DNA from: Psychrobacter sp. LV10R520-6
GTDB taxonomy: Bacteria; Pseudomonadota; Gammaproteobacteria; Pseudomonadales; Moraxellaceae
DNA length: 64,000 nt
Assembly: GCF_900182925.1 (NCBI RefSeq)
Contig: NZ_LT900024.1
Location: 496,001-560,000 of the forward strand
Reading direction: 5' to 3'
In this document: in pieces, positions 26,816 to 36,835 of the stretch
Layout of the letters: every line of letters begins with the position of its first letter
Numbering within the stretch: the first letter of the stretch is position 1
Translations under genes and position numbers: made by a program
Notes under the pieces: model-generated
Database searches by the model: none
Told to the model about the DNA's origin: nothing
Seen by the model: the letters and a program-made list of their open reading frames with translations, nothing else

Positions 26816-28180
26816 ATGGTGCCGTCTATGTATACTAACTTGATTAATGACTCGTCAGACCAATCAGACCCAAGGTTAGCCAAAACTAAGGCGCGATCTG
26901 CTAATTCCAAAAAAATTTCAGCGCCTACAAAGCTGCAAGCTAGAAAGCTTGAATCTAAAAACAAGCATGCAGATAACAATCAGAGTTCTAGTCAAAATAA
27001 CGGCCATAGTTATCCTCATGAAACGAGTCTTGATAAAACAGGCATCCCTGATAAGCCCTATTTTAGCGTGCAGGATTTAGTCGTTGGTTATGACGATATC
27101 ACGGTGGTAAATGGGCTATCGCTGACCTTACAACAAGGTGAAATTGGTTGCTTTTTGGGCTTTAGCGGCTGTGGAAAGACCACAGCGTTGCGCGCAATTG
27201 CAGGTCTAGAGCCAACGCGCCTTGGAACGACTAGCTTAAATAATCAGTGCTTAACTGAGCAGACGGCGCGTACGTCATTTGCGGTGGCACCCGCCAAGCG
27301 TGGTATGGGTATGGTGTTTCAAGACTATGCGCTGTTTGGGCATCTAAGCGTTGCCAAAAATATTGCTTTTGGTCTTAATAAGTGGTCAGCTGCTGACAAA
27401 AAAGCACGGGTCGCTGAGATGCTTGCTCTCGTTGAGCTGTCTGAGCATGCGGATAAGCGGCCAACTGAGCTCTCAGGTGGTCAGCAGCAGCGGGTGGCTT
27501 TAGCACGAGCATTAGCACCGAAACCTAAATTACTGTTACTTGATGAGCCATTTTCTAATCTAGATGTGTTGCTGCGTGAGTCGCTAGCGATGAGCGTTCG
27601 CGATATTCTTAAACGTACCAATACCACTGCAATTTTAGTCACTCATGACCAAAACGAGGCCTTTGCATTGGCGGATAAAGTGGGGGTCATGCACCAAGGT
27701 AAGCTGGTACAGTGGGCGACTCCAACTAAGCTATACCATGAGCCAGTCAGTCCTTTTGTTGCTGAGTTCGTCGGCGAAGGCGCGATGATAGATGGCATCA
27801 TTAAAGAAGGCCATGTTGAAACCGCGCTTGGCGATATTTACCGGCGGATGGAAGTATATGATGCAGCAGGGCAGCCACAGTACTGCGAGTATGACTACCC
27901 TAATGGTACGCTAATCAAGGTGCTGGTGCGCCCTGACGATGTCATTCATGATGATGACAGTACACAAACAGCACTGGTGGTTGGACGCGTATTCCGTGGG
28001 GCAAACTATCTATATCGCTTGCAATTAGATGACGGACAAACGGTATTGGCTTTGGTTTCCAGCCATCATAATCATGATATTGGCACGCGTATTGGTATTT
28101 TACCGATGCTTAAGCATGTGGTGGTTTTCGATGAAAAGAATATCAACGCCACCACGTGGTCAGAATATGATATGTCATAA
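26816..28180 (+). CDS. fbpC: Ferric-iron ABC transporter ATP-binding protein
   Basis: A 454-residue ABC ATPase of the FbpC/CysA-like class. Walker A is GFSGCGKTT (about 115-123), followed by the Q loop VFQDYALFGHLSV, signature LSGGQQQRVALARAL, Walker B LLLLDEPFSNLD and the switch His in VTHDQ. A C-terminal TOBE-like regulatory region follows (ending about 445). The first 80 residues are a Lys/Asn/Ser-rich extension not found in typical 350-residue family members. It powers ferric-iron uptake with the two preceding genes. The 125-bp gap after fbpB holds a weak hairpin (AGGGTT...AACCCT, about 26737-26756). Confidence 0.92.
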   Translation: MVPSMYTNLINDSSDQSDPRLAKTKARSANSKKISAPTKLQARKLESKNKHADNNQSSSQNNGHSYPHETSLDKTGIPDKPYFSVQDLVVGYDDITVVNGLSLTLQQGEIGCFLGFSGCGKTTALRAIAGLEPTRLGTTSLNNQCLTEQTARTSFAVAPAKRGMGMVFQDYALFGHLSVAKNIAFGLNKWSAADKKARVAEMLALVELSEHADKRPTELSGGQQQRVALARALAPKPKLLLLDEPFSNLDVLLRESLAMSVRDILKRTNTTAILVTHDQNEAFALADKVGVMHQGKLVQWATPTKLYHEPVSPFVAEFVGEGAMIDGIIKEGHVETALGDIYRRMEVYDAAGQPQYCEYDYPNGTLIKVLVRPDDVIHDDDSTQTALVVGRVFRGANYLYRLQLDDGQTVLALVSSHHNHDIGTRIGILPMLKHVVVFDEKNINATTWSEYDMS

Positions 28181-28246
28181 GGTATGGTTAAGCTTATATA
28201 AGTGTTGATCGGTATCTAACAGTCATCAAAGCCTAAGAAAAATTAA

Positions 28247-29200
28247 TTAGGCCTGACGAGTGGCCAAAATGTGTAAATAACGCCCCAACCATTTATAAGG
28301 CTCTTGCTGTGAGTAGCGTAGCTCCATCCGGATTACTGCTTCGGGATCAGTATTGCCGCCGCGTTTTAACGGCGTATAATCATGAAACACGCGCAGACCG
28401 CTGGTAATCATCGTCTGATAATGATGGCGTTGTAACCATGACTCAACTTGCTGCTTGGCAACGGGATGATTCGGGGTCAAGCTTGTTTTATTGTCCGATT
28501 TATAGTCTGTATTATCGAGCAGATTGAAATTACCCATAATAAGATTGCGATACTCATAGCTTACCGGATTATAAAAGCATAACGACAGCGCGCCATTATC
28601 GGTAAGTTGCCGATCAAAAAAGTCCATGATTGCTGCCGGTTCTGCCAGCCACTCAAGTAGCGCATGACACAAGATTAAATCAAACTTGGTTCCTTGATTA
28701 TTGCCAGTAATATCAGCGCTACTATTACAACTGCTAACATTCTCTTCAAGTTGTTGATATGGACAGACAACCCATGTCATCTCCCCGAAAGCCCTCATAT
28801 TAAAAGCATCAATATTTGCAGCAGCCTTTTGTTGTTCAAAATTAGCTTTTGCTTTAGCAAGCATATTAGCTGAGATGTCGTTTACCACAACCTCATGACC
28901 TTGCGCGGCAAGATCGATGGCTATTTGCGCAAGGCCTGCGCCGACATCTAAAACACGTAGCGGACGCCCAAGATCTTTAGTCATCTGCGCCGTATATTCA
29001 AAGATGTCACGCCGTAAGACCGCCAGTCGTATCTCGCCTTTTAAACCCCCATAAACCTTTTTTTCAAAATGATCGGCAATGGCATCGAAACTACGATCAG
29101 TACGTTCGTCTGCTGGGTCTGCCAAGTCTGGCGCTTGGCTATTATGGTCGGTCAAAGCAGCAGTGACTTGGTTGCGATTGTCTTTATTATCAGTTTGCAT
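28247..29200 (-). CDS. cmoM: tRNA 5-carboxymethoxyuridine methyltransferase CmoM
   Basis: A 317-residue class I S-adenosylmethionine-dependent methyltransferase. It starts its conserved part with DRSFDAIADHFEKKVYGGLKG and has motif I VLDVGAGLAQIAIDLAAQGH, motif IV FDLILCHALLEWLAEP, and the family-specific SLCFYNPVSYEYRNLIMGNF, RVFHDYTPLKR and RYSQQEPYKWLGRYLHILA. These match E. coli CmoM (SmtA), which methylates cmo5U34 to mcmo5U in tRNAs reading family-box codons. The first 35 residues are a polar extension. It is convergent with fbpC. Confidence 0.88.
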   Translation of the reverse strand: MQTDNKDNRNQVTAALTDHNSQAPDLADPADERTDRSFDAIADHFEKKVYGGLKGEIRLAVLRRDIFEYTAQMTKDLGRPLRVLDVGAGLAQIAIDLAAQGHEVVVNDISANMLAKAKANFEQQKAAANIDAFNMRAFGEMTWVVCPYQQLEENVSSCNSSADITGNNQGTKFDLILCHALLEWLAEPAAIMDFFDRQLTDNGALSLCFYNPVSYEYRNLIMGNFNLLDNTDYKSDNKTSLTPNHPVAKQQVESWLQRHHYQTMITSGLRVFHDYTPLKRGGNTDPEAVIRMELRYSQQEPYKWLGRYLHILATRQA

Positions 29201-29267
29201 AGGGATTTACGCTGTCTTTATTATAATTGCTATGTTAAGTGAGATTATCTAAGCAACACGGCCTAAA

Positions 29268-29549
29268 CTAACGCTTACGCCGTCGATTGATAACCCACTT
29301 AAATATAAGCTTAGATAAAGTGATGATCACAAATACCACCGCAACGAACACCCAAATACCAGACCCTTGCAAGTTGGCTTGATAGGCAGAGGCGAGATAA
29401 GCTGATAATCCCATAGCCACCAGTAGCGAACCCCAACGCACAAACGGTAAGGCGCTATTATTATGATTGGGAAAGCTGACGGCATAATCGCTAGAAAAAC
29501 TGTATAACACCATCGCCAAAATCCAAACGATAGCAAGAATGATATCCAT
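29268..29549 (-). CDS. Small hypothetical membrane protein
   Basis: A 93-residue protein with three hydrophobic segments (about 2-18, 36-54 and 64-83) and a strongly basic C-terminus ending in RRRKR. It lies 67 bp upstream of cmoM on the same strand and may be co-transcribed with it. No family is recognised. Confidence 0.65.
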   Translation of the reverse strand: MDIILAIVWILAMVLYSFSSDYAVSFPNHNNSALPFVRWGSLLVAMGLSAYLASAYQANLQGSGIWVFVAVVFVIITLSKLIFKWVINRRRKR

Positions 29550-30131
29550 AATAAGTAAGGCCTATATATAAGTGGCGATGTTTTGAGGGTTTAAATCATC
29601 AATGTTAAAACGAAACTGCCACTAGTGTAGCGGGTAGAAATATTTTGTCTACAATAACTGAAAATTTCATGAGATTGGCAACTACTGATTTTGAATGAAT
29701 AAAATGGGTGGTATATCTCATTGTTCGAAAGATGGTAAGTTTGTGTGTAAAAATGGCAAAATCAGTCAATCTAAAAAAATATGTCGTTGATATTATTTGA
29801 ACAGTAGCTCCATAAATTGGTCATTTTCAGACCCTAATAAATAATCCGAAATAATCACCATAAAAGACCTGATTCGTTACGGGTTAATAGCACGCTAATG
29901 CCCCCAAATAGGCAAATTTGTGCTAAAATAGCTTCTTTTATTCAACATTACTTTTAACAAAAACAGTATCTCCATTTTCCCTTTGTTTTGCACGTTTAGT
30001 AGTGCTTTTTTATTGTTCGTATGCCAATAATAACGATGCGTTTGCGTCGCTATATTGGTTTATGCTGGCACTTAATTTTAGCAAAAGCAAAAGTGTAACC
30101 ATTAGGGAGTGTGAGCAGTGAAGGAATGTAT
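29550..30131. other. Upstream region of gyrA
   Basis: About 580 bp without a credible gene. It holds a likely extended -10 promoter (29921-29929) and an AT-rich leader of about 200 bp. No riboswitch or strong hairpin was seen. Confidence 0.55.
29921..29929 (+). promoter_or_regulatory. Extended -10 promoter element for gyrA
   Basis: TGCTAAAAT matches the extended -10 TGnTATAAT with one mismatch. No clear -35 is seen, as expected for extended -10 promoters. The site is about 200 bp before the gyrA start. Confidence 0.5.
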
Positions 30132-32846
30132 ATGAGCGAATCGGTCAGTCCTATTGGCATCGTCGATGAATTAAAGCAATCCTATTTGGATTATGCGATG
30201 AGCGTGATTGTCTCGCGTGCGCTACCTGATGTGCGTGATGGGTTTAAGCCAGTACACCGCCGTGTGATGTATGCGATGCACGTGTTATCTAATGACTATA
30301 ACAAAGCTTATAAAAAGTCGGCGCGTGTGGTCGGTGATGTCATCGGTAAATACCACCCGCATGGCGATAGTGCTGTCTATGATGCTATTGTACGGATGGC
30401 ACAGGATTTTAGCTTGCGCTACCCGATGATTGACGGTCAAGGTAACTTTGGCTCAATTGATGATGATCCACCGGCAGCGATGCGTTATACCGAAGTACGT
30501 ATGACCAAGCTGACCCATCAAATGCTCGCTGATTTGGATAAAGATACGGTCGATTGGGAAGACAACTACGACGGATCTGAACGCATGCCAAGCGTCCTAC
30601 CTGCGCGTGCTCCTAACTTGCTGGTCAATGGCGCAACAGGTATTGCTGTTGGTATGGCGACTAACATGGCGCCGCATAATCTGACCGAAGTAGTTAATGC
30701 TTGCCTAGCTTATGCAGAAAACCCGCAAATCTCAGCCGAAGAGCTGATGACTTATATCTCAGGTCCGGATTTCCCGACAGGCGGTATCATTTATGGCCGT
30801 GCAGGTATCTTAGATGCTTATCGCACTGGTAAAGGTCGTTTGCATGTTCGTGGCCGTTATATCATTGAGGCCATGAGTGACACGGGTGTCAACCGTGATC
30901 GTGAGCGCATTGTCTTCACTGAAGTTCCTTATCAGACCAACAAAGCAAAACTGATTGAACGTATTGCTGAATTAGTACGGGACAAAAAAATAGAAGGCAT
31001 TACCGAAATACGCGATGAGTCTGATAAAGACGGTATGCGTATCGCTATTGACTTGCGTCGTGGTGAGACCGCTGAGGTTATTGTCAACAATTTGTTTCTT
31101 CAAACGCCTCTTGAATCCAGCTTTAGTATCAATATGGTGGCGCTGGACAATGGTCAGCCTAAGTTATTGACCTTGCGTCAGCTGATTGCCGCTTTTGTAC
31201 GTCATCGTCAAGAGGTAGTGACGCGCCGTACTATTTATGAGTTGAATAAAGCGCGCGTACGTGGTCATTTGCTTGAAGGTTTAACCGTTGCTCTCGCTAA
31301 TATTGACGAGATTATTGCCGCTATTAAAGCCTCTGCAAACCGCGGTGAAGCACGTGAAAGCTTACTAAACAACACTTGGGGTTCAGGCAGCGTACAAGCG
31401 ATGCTCACTGCTGCAGGTAGCCAATCAGTACGTCCTGACTTCATTGAAGGTGAAGATCCAAAAGCACCGTTTGGACTTATTGAAGGGGCTGAAAACTATC
31501 GCTTGTCATTAGATCAGGTCAATGCAATTTTAGAGATGCAACTGCACCGTTTAACGGGACTTGAACAAGATAAACTGACCGAAGAATACCAAGATTTGTT
31601 ACGTGAAATCGCGAATTTAGAATCTATCCTTGGTGATTTTGATAAATTAATGACCATTATTTCTAATGAGATGATTGAGATTCGTGAAAACTTCGGTGAT
31701 GAACGCCGTACCGATATTATTGATTCACGTACTGACTTTAGCCGTGAAGATCTTATTCCTGAACAAACGGTCGTGATGACCGTCTCGCGTACTGGTTATG
31801 CAAAAACCCAACCGATCGACGACTATGTCGCCCAAAAACGTGGCGGTAAAGGCAAATCATCCACTGCTATGAAAGAAGACGATGTGATTGATCATTTAGC
31901 AGTGACCTCAACCCATGCCACCGTGTTGTGCTTCACCGATACGGGTCGAGTGTTTAGTCTGCGCGGTTTTGAAGTGCCGATTGCCAGTCGCGGCGCACGC
32001 GGTCGTCCCTTGGTTAATCTGATTGGGCTTAATAATGATGAGACAGTAACGACTATTTTACCGATACCGCAAACCACTGCTGAAGTGACCGGTCATTTTG
32101 TGTTCTTTGCTACCGCTAACGGTACGGTAAAACGGGTAGAGCTTGAGCAGTTTGCCAGTATTCGTTCTAATGGTTTGATTGCCGTTGGTTTAGAAGAGGG
32201 CGACAAGTTAGTTAGCGCCCGTATTACTGATGGCTCGCAAGACGTAATGCTGTTTGCTTCTAGTGGTAAAGCGATACGTTTTGATGAAAATGACGCACGC
32301 TCTATGGGACGTACCGCTAAAGGTGTTCGCGGTATGCGCCTTGCTGACGATGAGTTTATCAAGTCACTAGTGGTCATCGAACAAAATGTTCGAGAAATCT
32401 TGATTGCCTGCGAAAACGGCTTTGGTAAGCGTACCTTTATTGAAGAGTTTAATAAACAAGGGCGTGGCGGTGGCGGTGTTATCGCTATCAAAACCAGTAA
32501 ACGTAACGGAGCACTGGTACGGGCGACTAAGGTTGAACCTGAAGATGATATTATTTTAATATCTGATAAAGGTACCTTGGTACGTACACCCGTTGAACAC
32601 GTGGCCAGTGCGGGACGTAACACTCAAGGCGTCACCCTGATTCGTTTGTCAAAAGATGAAAAACTCGTTGCTATGGCGCGGGTTGAGTATGTAGAAAGCG
32701 ATAATGCTTTAGTTGACGCCTTAAAAGAAGAGGGTGTCTTTGAAGTAGAAGGTCAGGAACAAATGGACGTAGATGCTGCGACTGAAAGCACTGTTAGTGG
32801 TGGCAGCGTTGATGATGACAACGTTATCGACAACGATGCAGAATAA
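30132..32846 (+). CDS. gyrA: DNA gyrase subunit A
   Basis: About 904 residues from ATG 30132 (MSESVSPIG), chosen because AAGGA lies six bases upstream; GTG 30111 and ATG 30126 are alternatives. Together with GyrB it introduces negative supercoils by double-strand passage. Visible are the active-site region [14 protein letters not shown] (catalytic Tyr119), the quinolone-resistance region [10 protein letters not shown] with Ser80 and Asp84 (E. coli Ser83/Asp87 equivalents, both wild type), and the GyrA box QKRGGKG in the C-terminal DNA-wrapping domain. The C-terminal tail is acidic (ending [11 protein letters not shown]). A strong terminator follows 140 bp downstream. Confidence 0.98.
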   Translation: MSESVSPIGIVDELKQSYLDYAMSVIVSRALPDVRDGFKPVHRRVMYAMHVLSNDYNKAYKKSARVVGDVIGKYHPHGDSAVYDAIVRMAQDFSLRYPMIDGQGNFGSIDDDPPAAMRYTEVRMTKLTHQMLADLDKDTVDWEDNYDGSERMPSVLPARAPNLLVNGATGIAVGMATNMAPHNLTEVVNACLAYAENPQISAEELMTYISGPDFPTGGIIYGRAGILDAYRTGKGRLHVRGRYIIEAMSDTGVNRDRERIVFTEVPYQTNKAKLIERIAELVRDKKIEGITEIRDESDKDGMRIAIDLRRGETAEVIVNNLFLQTPLESSFSINMVALDNGQPKLLTLRQLIAAFVRHRQEVVTRRTIYELNKARVRGHLLEGLTVALANIDEIIAAIKASANRGEARESLLNNTWGSGSVQAMLTAAGSQSVRPDFIEGEDPKAPFGLIEGAENYRLSLDQVNAILEMQLHRLTGLEQDKLTEEYQDLLREIANLESILGDFDKLMTIISNEMIEIRENFGDERRTDIIDSRTDFSREDLIPEQTVVMTVSRTGYAKTQPIDDYVAQKRGGKGKSSTAMKEDDVIDHLAVTSTHATVLCFTDTGRVFSLRGFEVPIASRGARGRPLVNLIGLNNDETVTTILPIPQTTAEVTGHFVFFATANGTVKRVELEQFASIRSNGLIAVGLEEGDKLVSARITDGSQDVMLFASSGKAIRFDENDARSMGRTAKGVRGMRLADDEFIKSLVVIEQNVREILIACENGFGKRTFIEEFNKQGRGGGGVIAIKTSKRNGALVRATKVEPEDDIILISDKGTLVRTPVEHVASAGRNTQGVTLIRLSKDEKLVAMARVEYVESDNALVDALKEEGVFEVEGQEQMDVDAATESTVSGGSVDDDNVIDNDAE

Positions 32847-32989
32847 TCGTCTGAGTTTGTAATTCATAGACTGGATAAGCAGGATTATTGCCTATTCAGT
32901 CGGCGTTTGACATAATACTGACATATGATTTGAGTACCATAAAGTAATACCGATTGTCTTAGCATTGTTCTAATGGCAAAGTGAAAGGA

Positions 32990-33030
32990 AGCCTCTGACG
33001 TTCGCGTCTGAGGCTTTTATGTTTTTTTTG
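32990..33030 (+). terminator. Rho-independent terminator after gyrA
   Basis: AGCCTCTGACG (32990-33000), tetraloop TTCG, CGTCTGAGGCT (33005-33015), then TTTATGTTTTTTTT. The 11-bp stem has one mismatch. Confidence 0.85.
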
Positions 33031-33101
33031 ATAAAGCATTATCGATATAACCTATTTATAAAGGGTTGTTTTTTCAAGGCTATTTTTTCAAGGCTGTTGT
33101 T

Positions 33102-34172
33102 ATGTTGACCACTAACCAAACTGTACAGGGCACCTCTGCTGCGACGTCGGCAAATTTTTTATTTTCGTTATTGTTTTTGTTTGGACTATTTTTGCACCCG
33201 TTATCGGGTACACAAGTGGCATCATGGCGCGTGTTGTTGATGCTATTCAGTCTGGTTTTATTGGTGAGTATATTAAAGCAGTGGCAGCATGTTTTTGATT
33301 ATCTAAAGACATTAAAAACACGGAAAGAGTGGTTTTTGTTTATATTACCCACACCAATTTTGGGTGGGCAGATTTGGCTGTTTATGTGGGGGCCGGTTAA
33401 TGGCTTAGGCCTCGATGTGACCTTGGGCTACTTTTTATATCCATTAGTCATGATACTGGTTGGACGTTTTTTTTATCATGAGTCAATGAGTGCGTTGCAG
33501 TGGGTTGCGACCTTGTGCGCCGCTGCAGGTATCGCTTATGATGTGTTGCAACACGGCACCGTATCATGGGCGACGTTATTTGTATGCTTGGGTTATCCGC
33601 CTTATTATTTATTGCGGCGCAAACTAGCCGTACCCCCTATCACCGGTTTGATATCCGATCTTGTGCTGCTAACACCAGTTGTCTTGGTGGCGTTATATAG
33701 CACTGGTGGCTTTGAGCTGGCCGCATCGACCAGTAAACTGTGGTATTTGTTGCCACTGCTGGGTATTATTAGCACGGCGGCGATGTCACTAACGATGATT
33801 GCCAGTCGTAAGTTGCCAGTCTCTTTATTTGGTACGTTAAGCTATCTTGAGCCTATATTTCTATTTATATTCTCTATTACCCTTTTAAACCAAAACATTG
33901 AAGAGGGAGGTTCTTTATTCATGTACGGTATGATCTTTGTCGCGCTATTGATTATGATTATGGATAGTGCAATGGGGTATGTGGGTCGCCGGCGTGATAA
34001 CCGCTTGCATGGTTATAATGAGCCACAAATTAACAACTTTCCACCGCGTCGCCGCCTAAAAAATCGCCGTATTAAAGGCGTGTTAACCGCGCGTCGGTTT
34101 CGCAAAATCAAGCGTTATCAACAAAAAATCGATAAGATGACCAATAAAATTGAACAGCTACATTCAAGATAA
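33102..34172 (+). CDS. RarD-like EamA-family transporter
   Basis: About 356 residues from ATG 33102, with AAGG upstream; a TTG at 33066 would add 12. Ten hydrophobic segments form two EamA repeats. Motifs such as QIWLFMWGPVNGLGLDVTLGYFLYPLVMILVGR correspond to the RarD subfamily. The C-terminal 60 residues are cytoplasmic and strongly basic (RRRLKNRRIKGVLTARRFRK), longer than in typical RarD. RarD-type proteins are drug/metabolite exporters or permeases of undefined substrate. It is monocistronic. Confidence 0.75.
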   Translation: MLTTNQTVQGTSAATSANFLFSLLFLFGLFLHPLSGTQVASWRVLLMLFSLVLLVSILKQWQHVFDYLKTLKTRKEWFLFILPTPILGGQIWLFMWGPVNGLGLDVTLGYFLYPLVMILVGRFFYHESMSALQWVATLCAAAGIAYDVLQHGTVSWATLFVCLGYPPYYLLRRKLAVPPITGLISDLVLLTPVVLVALYSTGGFELAASTSKLWYLLPLLGIISTAAMSLTMIASRKLPVSLFGTLSYLEPIFLFIFSITLLNQNIEEGGSLFMYGMIFVALLIMIMDSAMGYVGRRRDNRLHGYNEPQINNFPPRRRLKNRRIKGVLTARRFRKIKRYQQKIDKMTNKIEQLHSR

Positions 34173-34332
34173 GGCTGCTATGGGATTGTATTTCAAACCT
34201 GACTAGACAGGCATCGTTTTTGGTAACGGTAGCGCGCGTAGGCTGTGTTAAAGGTAAGGTAAGTACGCTATTATTAATAACAAGTGTATATTACTATGTT
34301 TGACTCACGATAATTTATTATTAGGATGGTCT

Positions 34333-35001
34333 ATGTTACATCTTCATCATTTAGAAAATTCGCGTTCATTTCGCATTGTGTGGTTATTAGAAGAGTTGAA
34401 TGTGGATTATCAACTGACCTGTTATGAGCGCACCAAAGCTTATCTTGCGCCAGATAGCCTAAAGAAAATTCATCCATTAGGTCACGCCCCAATATTAGAA
34501 GTGGACGATCGCGTGCTAGTCGAGTCCGGCTTTATCATTGAGTACTTGCTCAGACACTATGATAAAGAACAGTTGCTTAAGCCCTTTGGTGATAATGAAG
34601 CGGCGTGGGAAGCCTACACTTTTTGGCTGCATTTTTGTGAAGCGTCGATAATGCCGCCATTGGTTATGCGTTTGGTCTTCACTAAAGTAGTGGAAAGGTC
34701 GCCAATGCTAGTCAAACCCATCAGCAAGAATATCCAAAAGCAAGTCGAAAGCAGTATGATTGAGGACAGTATTACCAACATATTGGCCATGATGGAGCAA
34801 CAGCTACAAGACAATCATTGGTTCGCAGGTGAAGCTTTTAGTGCCGCAGATATTCAGATGTACTTTGCGGTGGTCGCAGCCAAATCACGTACAGGATTAA
34901 GCGACGGCAAATATGCTAATGTATTAAATTGGCTCAAACGCTGTCAGGAACGTGACGCCTTTAAACGCGCTGAAGAAAAGGGCGGTCGTATTCAGTTTTA
35001 G
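34333..35001 (+). CDS. Glutathione S-transferase family protein
   Basis: About 222 residues from ATG 34333 (MLHLHHLENSRSFRIVWLLE), with AGGA seven bases upstream. The N-terminal thioredoxin-like domain shows the GSH-site features HPLGHAPILEVDDRVLVESG, and the all-helical C-terminal domain ends with DNHWFAGEAFSAADIQMYF, the N-capping motif of GST folding. The active residue is probably Ser or Asn near SRSFR, as in beta/theta-like GSTs. The natural substrate is unknown; detoxification or stress roles are usual. Confidence 0.9.
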   Translation: MLHLHHLENSRSFRIVWLLEELNVDYQLTCYERTKAYLAPDSLKKIHPLGHAPILEVDDRVLVESGFIIEYLLRHYDKEQLLKPFGDNEAAWEAYTFWLHFCEASIMPPLVMRLVFTKVVERSPMLVKPISKNIQKQVESSMIEDSITNILAMMEQQLQDNHWFAGEAFSAADIQMYFAVVAAKSRTGLSDGKYANVLNWLKRCQERDAFKRAEEKGGRIQF

Positions 35002-35112
35002 CTACAGAAGATGCTGCGTTTGATGTTTTTATTTAGCATTGACTATACTCAATAACGAATCAATAACGAATCAATAGCAAATTAATAGACAGAGTCTTGA
35101 TAAGGTAACGTG

Positions 35113-35361
35113 ATGACAGACCTCAATAAATTGGACACCAAGACGGCTCATACTAAGGTCGAAAGCCGTACAGAGCCACCCATAGATCCGCAGCAGGTAT
35201 CGATCAAAGCATGGTCACAAAAATTGCTGGTCATTTTATTATGTGTGGCAAGTTTTTATGGCGGCTGGAAGTCACATGAGTCGAGCATGGTTAATCAATG
35301 TTTTGCTAGCGGTGGACAAATCGTTGAGGGCGGTAAGACTATCTTATGTGAATTATCATAG
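35113..35361 (+). CDS. Small single-pass membrane protein
   Basis: An 82-residue protein: polar N-terminus (about 33 residues), one membrane helix (LLVILLCVASFYGGW, about 38-52), and a short C-terminal tail with two cysteines (NQCFASGGQ and TILCELS) that could form a periplasmic disulfide. ATG 35113 overlaps a GTG at 35110. It lies 45 bp before rnz and may be co-transcribed. The family is not recognised. Confidence 0.65.
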   Translation: MTDLNKLDTKTAHTKVESRTEPPIDPQQVSIKAWSQKLLVILLCVASFYGGWKSHESSMVNQCFASGGQIVEGGKTILCELS

Positions 35362-35405
35362 ATTATGTGTTTCATAACCAATACGTGCTCTATGCATAAT
35401 AAGCC

Positions 35406-36578
35406 ATGCTACAGCTGACCTTTTTGGGTACATCAGCCGGCGTACCCACCAAGCAGCGCAACGTTACTGCGCTGGCTATTGAGTGCCTAAACCCGTATTC
35501 GTCGTCAGGATCTAAACAGCAAAGCCGCCAGTATAATAACCATTATAATAACAAGCCGCACAATAAGAAGTCGCGGCCGTGGCTGCTGATTGATTGTGGA
35601 GAAGGTACTCAGCAGCAGCTATTACATACTAAGTTATCGTTACATCAACTGACCGTTATCTGCATTACCCATGTACATGGCGATCACTGCTACGGGCTAC
35701 CTGGCTTACTTGCCAGTATTGCTATGTCAGGACGTACTGCACCGCTCACCCTTATCGCACCACAAGCTATTGCTTCGCTGCTTGATGCTTTTACCCTAAC
35801 CACCGAATTATACCTTCCCTTTGCTATTAACTTCATGGCGATTGAGGAGGTCCTGTCCCAGCAAGATGGCAAAGTCAGTTTGTATTTAGACAGTCAGCAG
35901 CAGCATCAGTATGAGGTTAGCATTGATATCACAGCGTTATCACATCGGGTTGCTTCACATGCGTTTGGCGTGACTCAAACTATCAATCACCGTACATTGG
36001 ATACGGACAAGCTTGAAGCAGCAGGCATTCCAGCAAGTGCGCTTTGGGGTAAACTGCAACGAGGCAAAGACGTCTATACAGAAAATGGGCAGTTATTGCT
36101 GTCGGTAGATTATGTTCAGAATGAGCAACAGCGTACTAGAGTCGTCGTGGCAGGAGACAATGACACGCCAAGTTTACTTACGGATGCTGTCAAAGATGCT
36201 GATTTATTAGTTCATGAGGCAACTTATACTTCTGACCTGCTATCTAAAATGAAGTCTAAAATTCAAGCTAAAAATTCAAATTTTGATCCAATGCATAGCA
36301 GCGCTCAACAGGTCGGCAAGTTTGCCCAAGCTATCGGCGTTAATAATCTAATACTGACTCACTTTAGCGCCCGTTATCAGAGCTTTGACAATCCAAATAG
36401 TCGCACGCCTAATATGGGTCATATTCGCTTGGATGCAGAAAGTGCGTATCAAGGTAATCTTTGGCTGGCAGCGGATTTTGCTCAGTATGTGATCAATGGC
36501 GCAGCGGAAGTAGATGAGCAGTCGGATAGCCGCGTACAGTATTTAGGTTCTATATATAGTCAGTTAAGAATAAAATAG
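35406..36578 (+). CDS. rnz: Ribonuclease Z
   Basis: A 390-residue metallo-beta-lactamase-fold endonuclease that trims tRNA 3' ends. It shows FLGTSAGVPTKQRNVTALAI at the N-terminus, the zinc motif THVHGDHCYGLPGLL (His89-His94 HxHxDH) and later ligands in VVVAGDNDTP, ATYTSD and LILTHFSARY. Compared with the usual 305-330 residues it is longer, with an Asn/Lys/His-rich insertion at about 33-58 before the first catalytic motif. Since the tRNAs in this window encode CCA, its natural role here may be in RNA decay or in processing CCA-less tRNAs. Confidence 0.93.
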   Translation: MLQLTFLGTSAGVPTKQRNVTALAIECLNPYSSSGSKQQSRQYNNHYNNKPHNKKSRPWLLIDCGEGTQQQLLHTKLSLHQLTVICITHVHGDHCYGLPGLLASIAMSGRTAPLTLIAPQAIASLLDAFTLTTELYLPFAINFMAIEEVLSQQDGKVSLYLDSQQQHQYEVSIDITALSHRVASHAFGVTQTINHRTLDTDKLEAAGIPASALWGKLQRGKDVYTENGQLLLSVDYVQNEQQRTRVVVAGDNDTPSLLTDAVKDADLLVHEATYTSDLLSKMKSKIQAKNSNFDPMHSSAQQVGKFAQAIGVNNLILTHFSARYQSFDNPNSRTPNMGHIRLDAESAYQGNLWLAADFAQYVINGAAEVDEQSDSRVQYLGSIYSQLRIK

Positions 36579-36594
36579 GCACAAGTATGATAAC

Positions 36595-36706
36595 GTGCTA
36601 CTGGTACAAATTTTACTCGCTTGCTGTGTGGCTGCGCCACTCCAGAGGCTTCGAAAAATTTATCCTAGTAGCACTGTATTCTTTCTAAAGTGAATCTGCT
36701 ATATAA
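36595..36706. repeat. Dispersed palindromic repeat, copy B
   Basis: GTGCTACTGGTACAAATTTT (36595-36614) pairs imperfectly with AAAAATTTATCCTAGTAGCAC (36655-36675), followed by TGTATTCTTTCTAAAGTGAA and CTGCTATATA. It matches the skeleton of the copy at 3880-3980 and also sits between convergent genes, here rnz and the DUF815 gene. Confidence 0.75.
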
Positions 36707-36835
36707 CAATGGCACGCGGCAATAAGGAGTGATTTTTGAATAAAGCTGTAGGGCATGTTATCAATTAGTATATACACTCATTTTAAGTCTCTTAATCTAA
36801 TTGACGACCCGCCTTAGCATTTTGTCTTAAGTATT

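Noticed and set aside
28231..28252. GCCTAA...TTAGGC between fbpC and cmoM as a bidirectional terminator
   Set aside because: A six-pair stem with a ten-base loop that runs into the cmoM stop codon is too weak to call.
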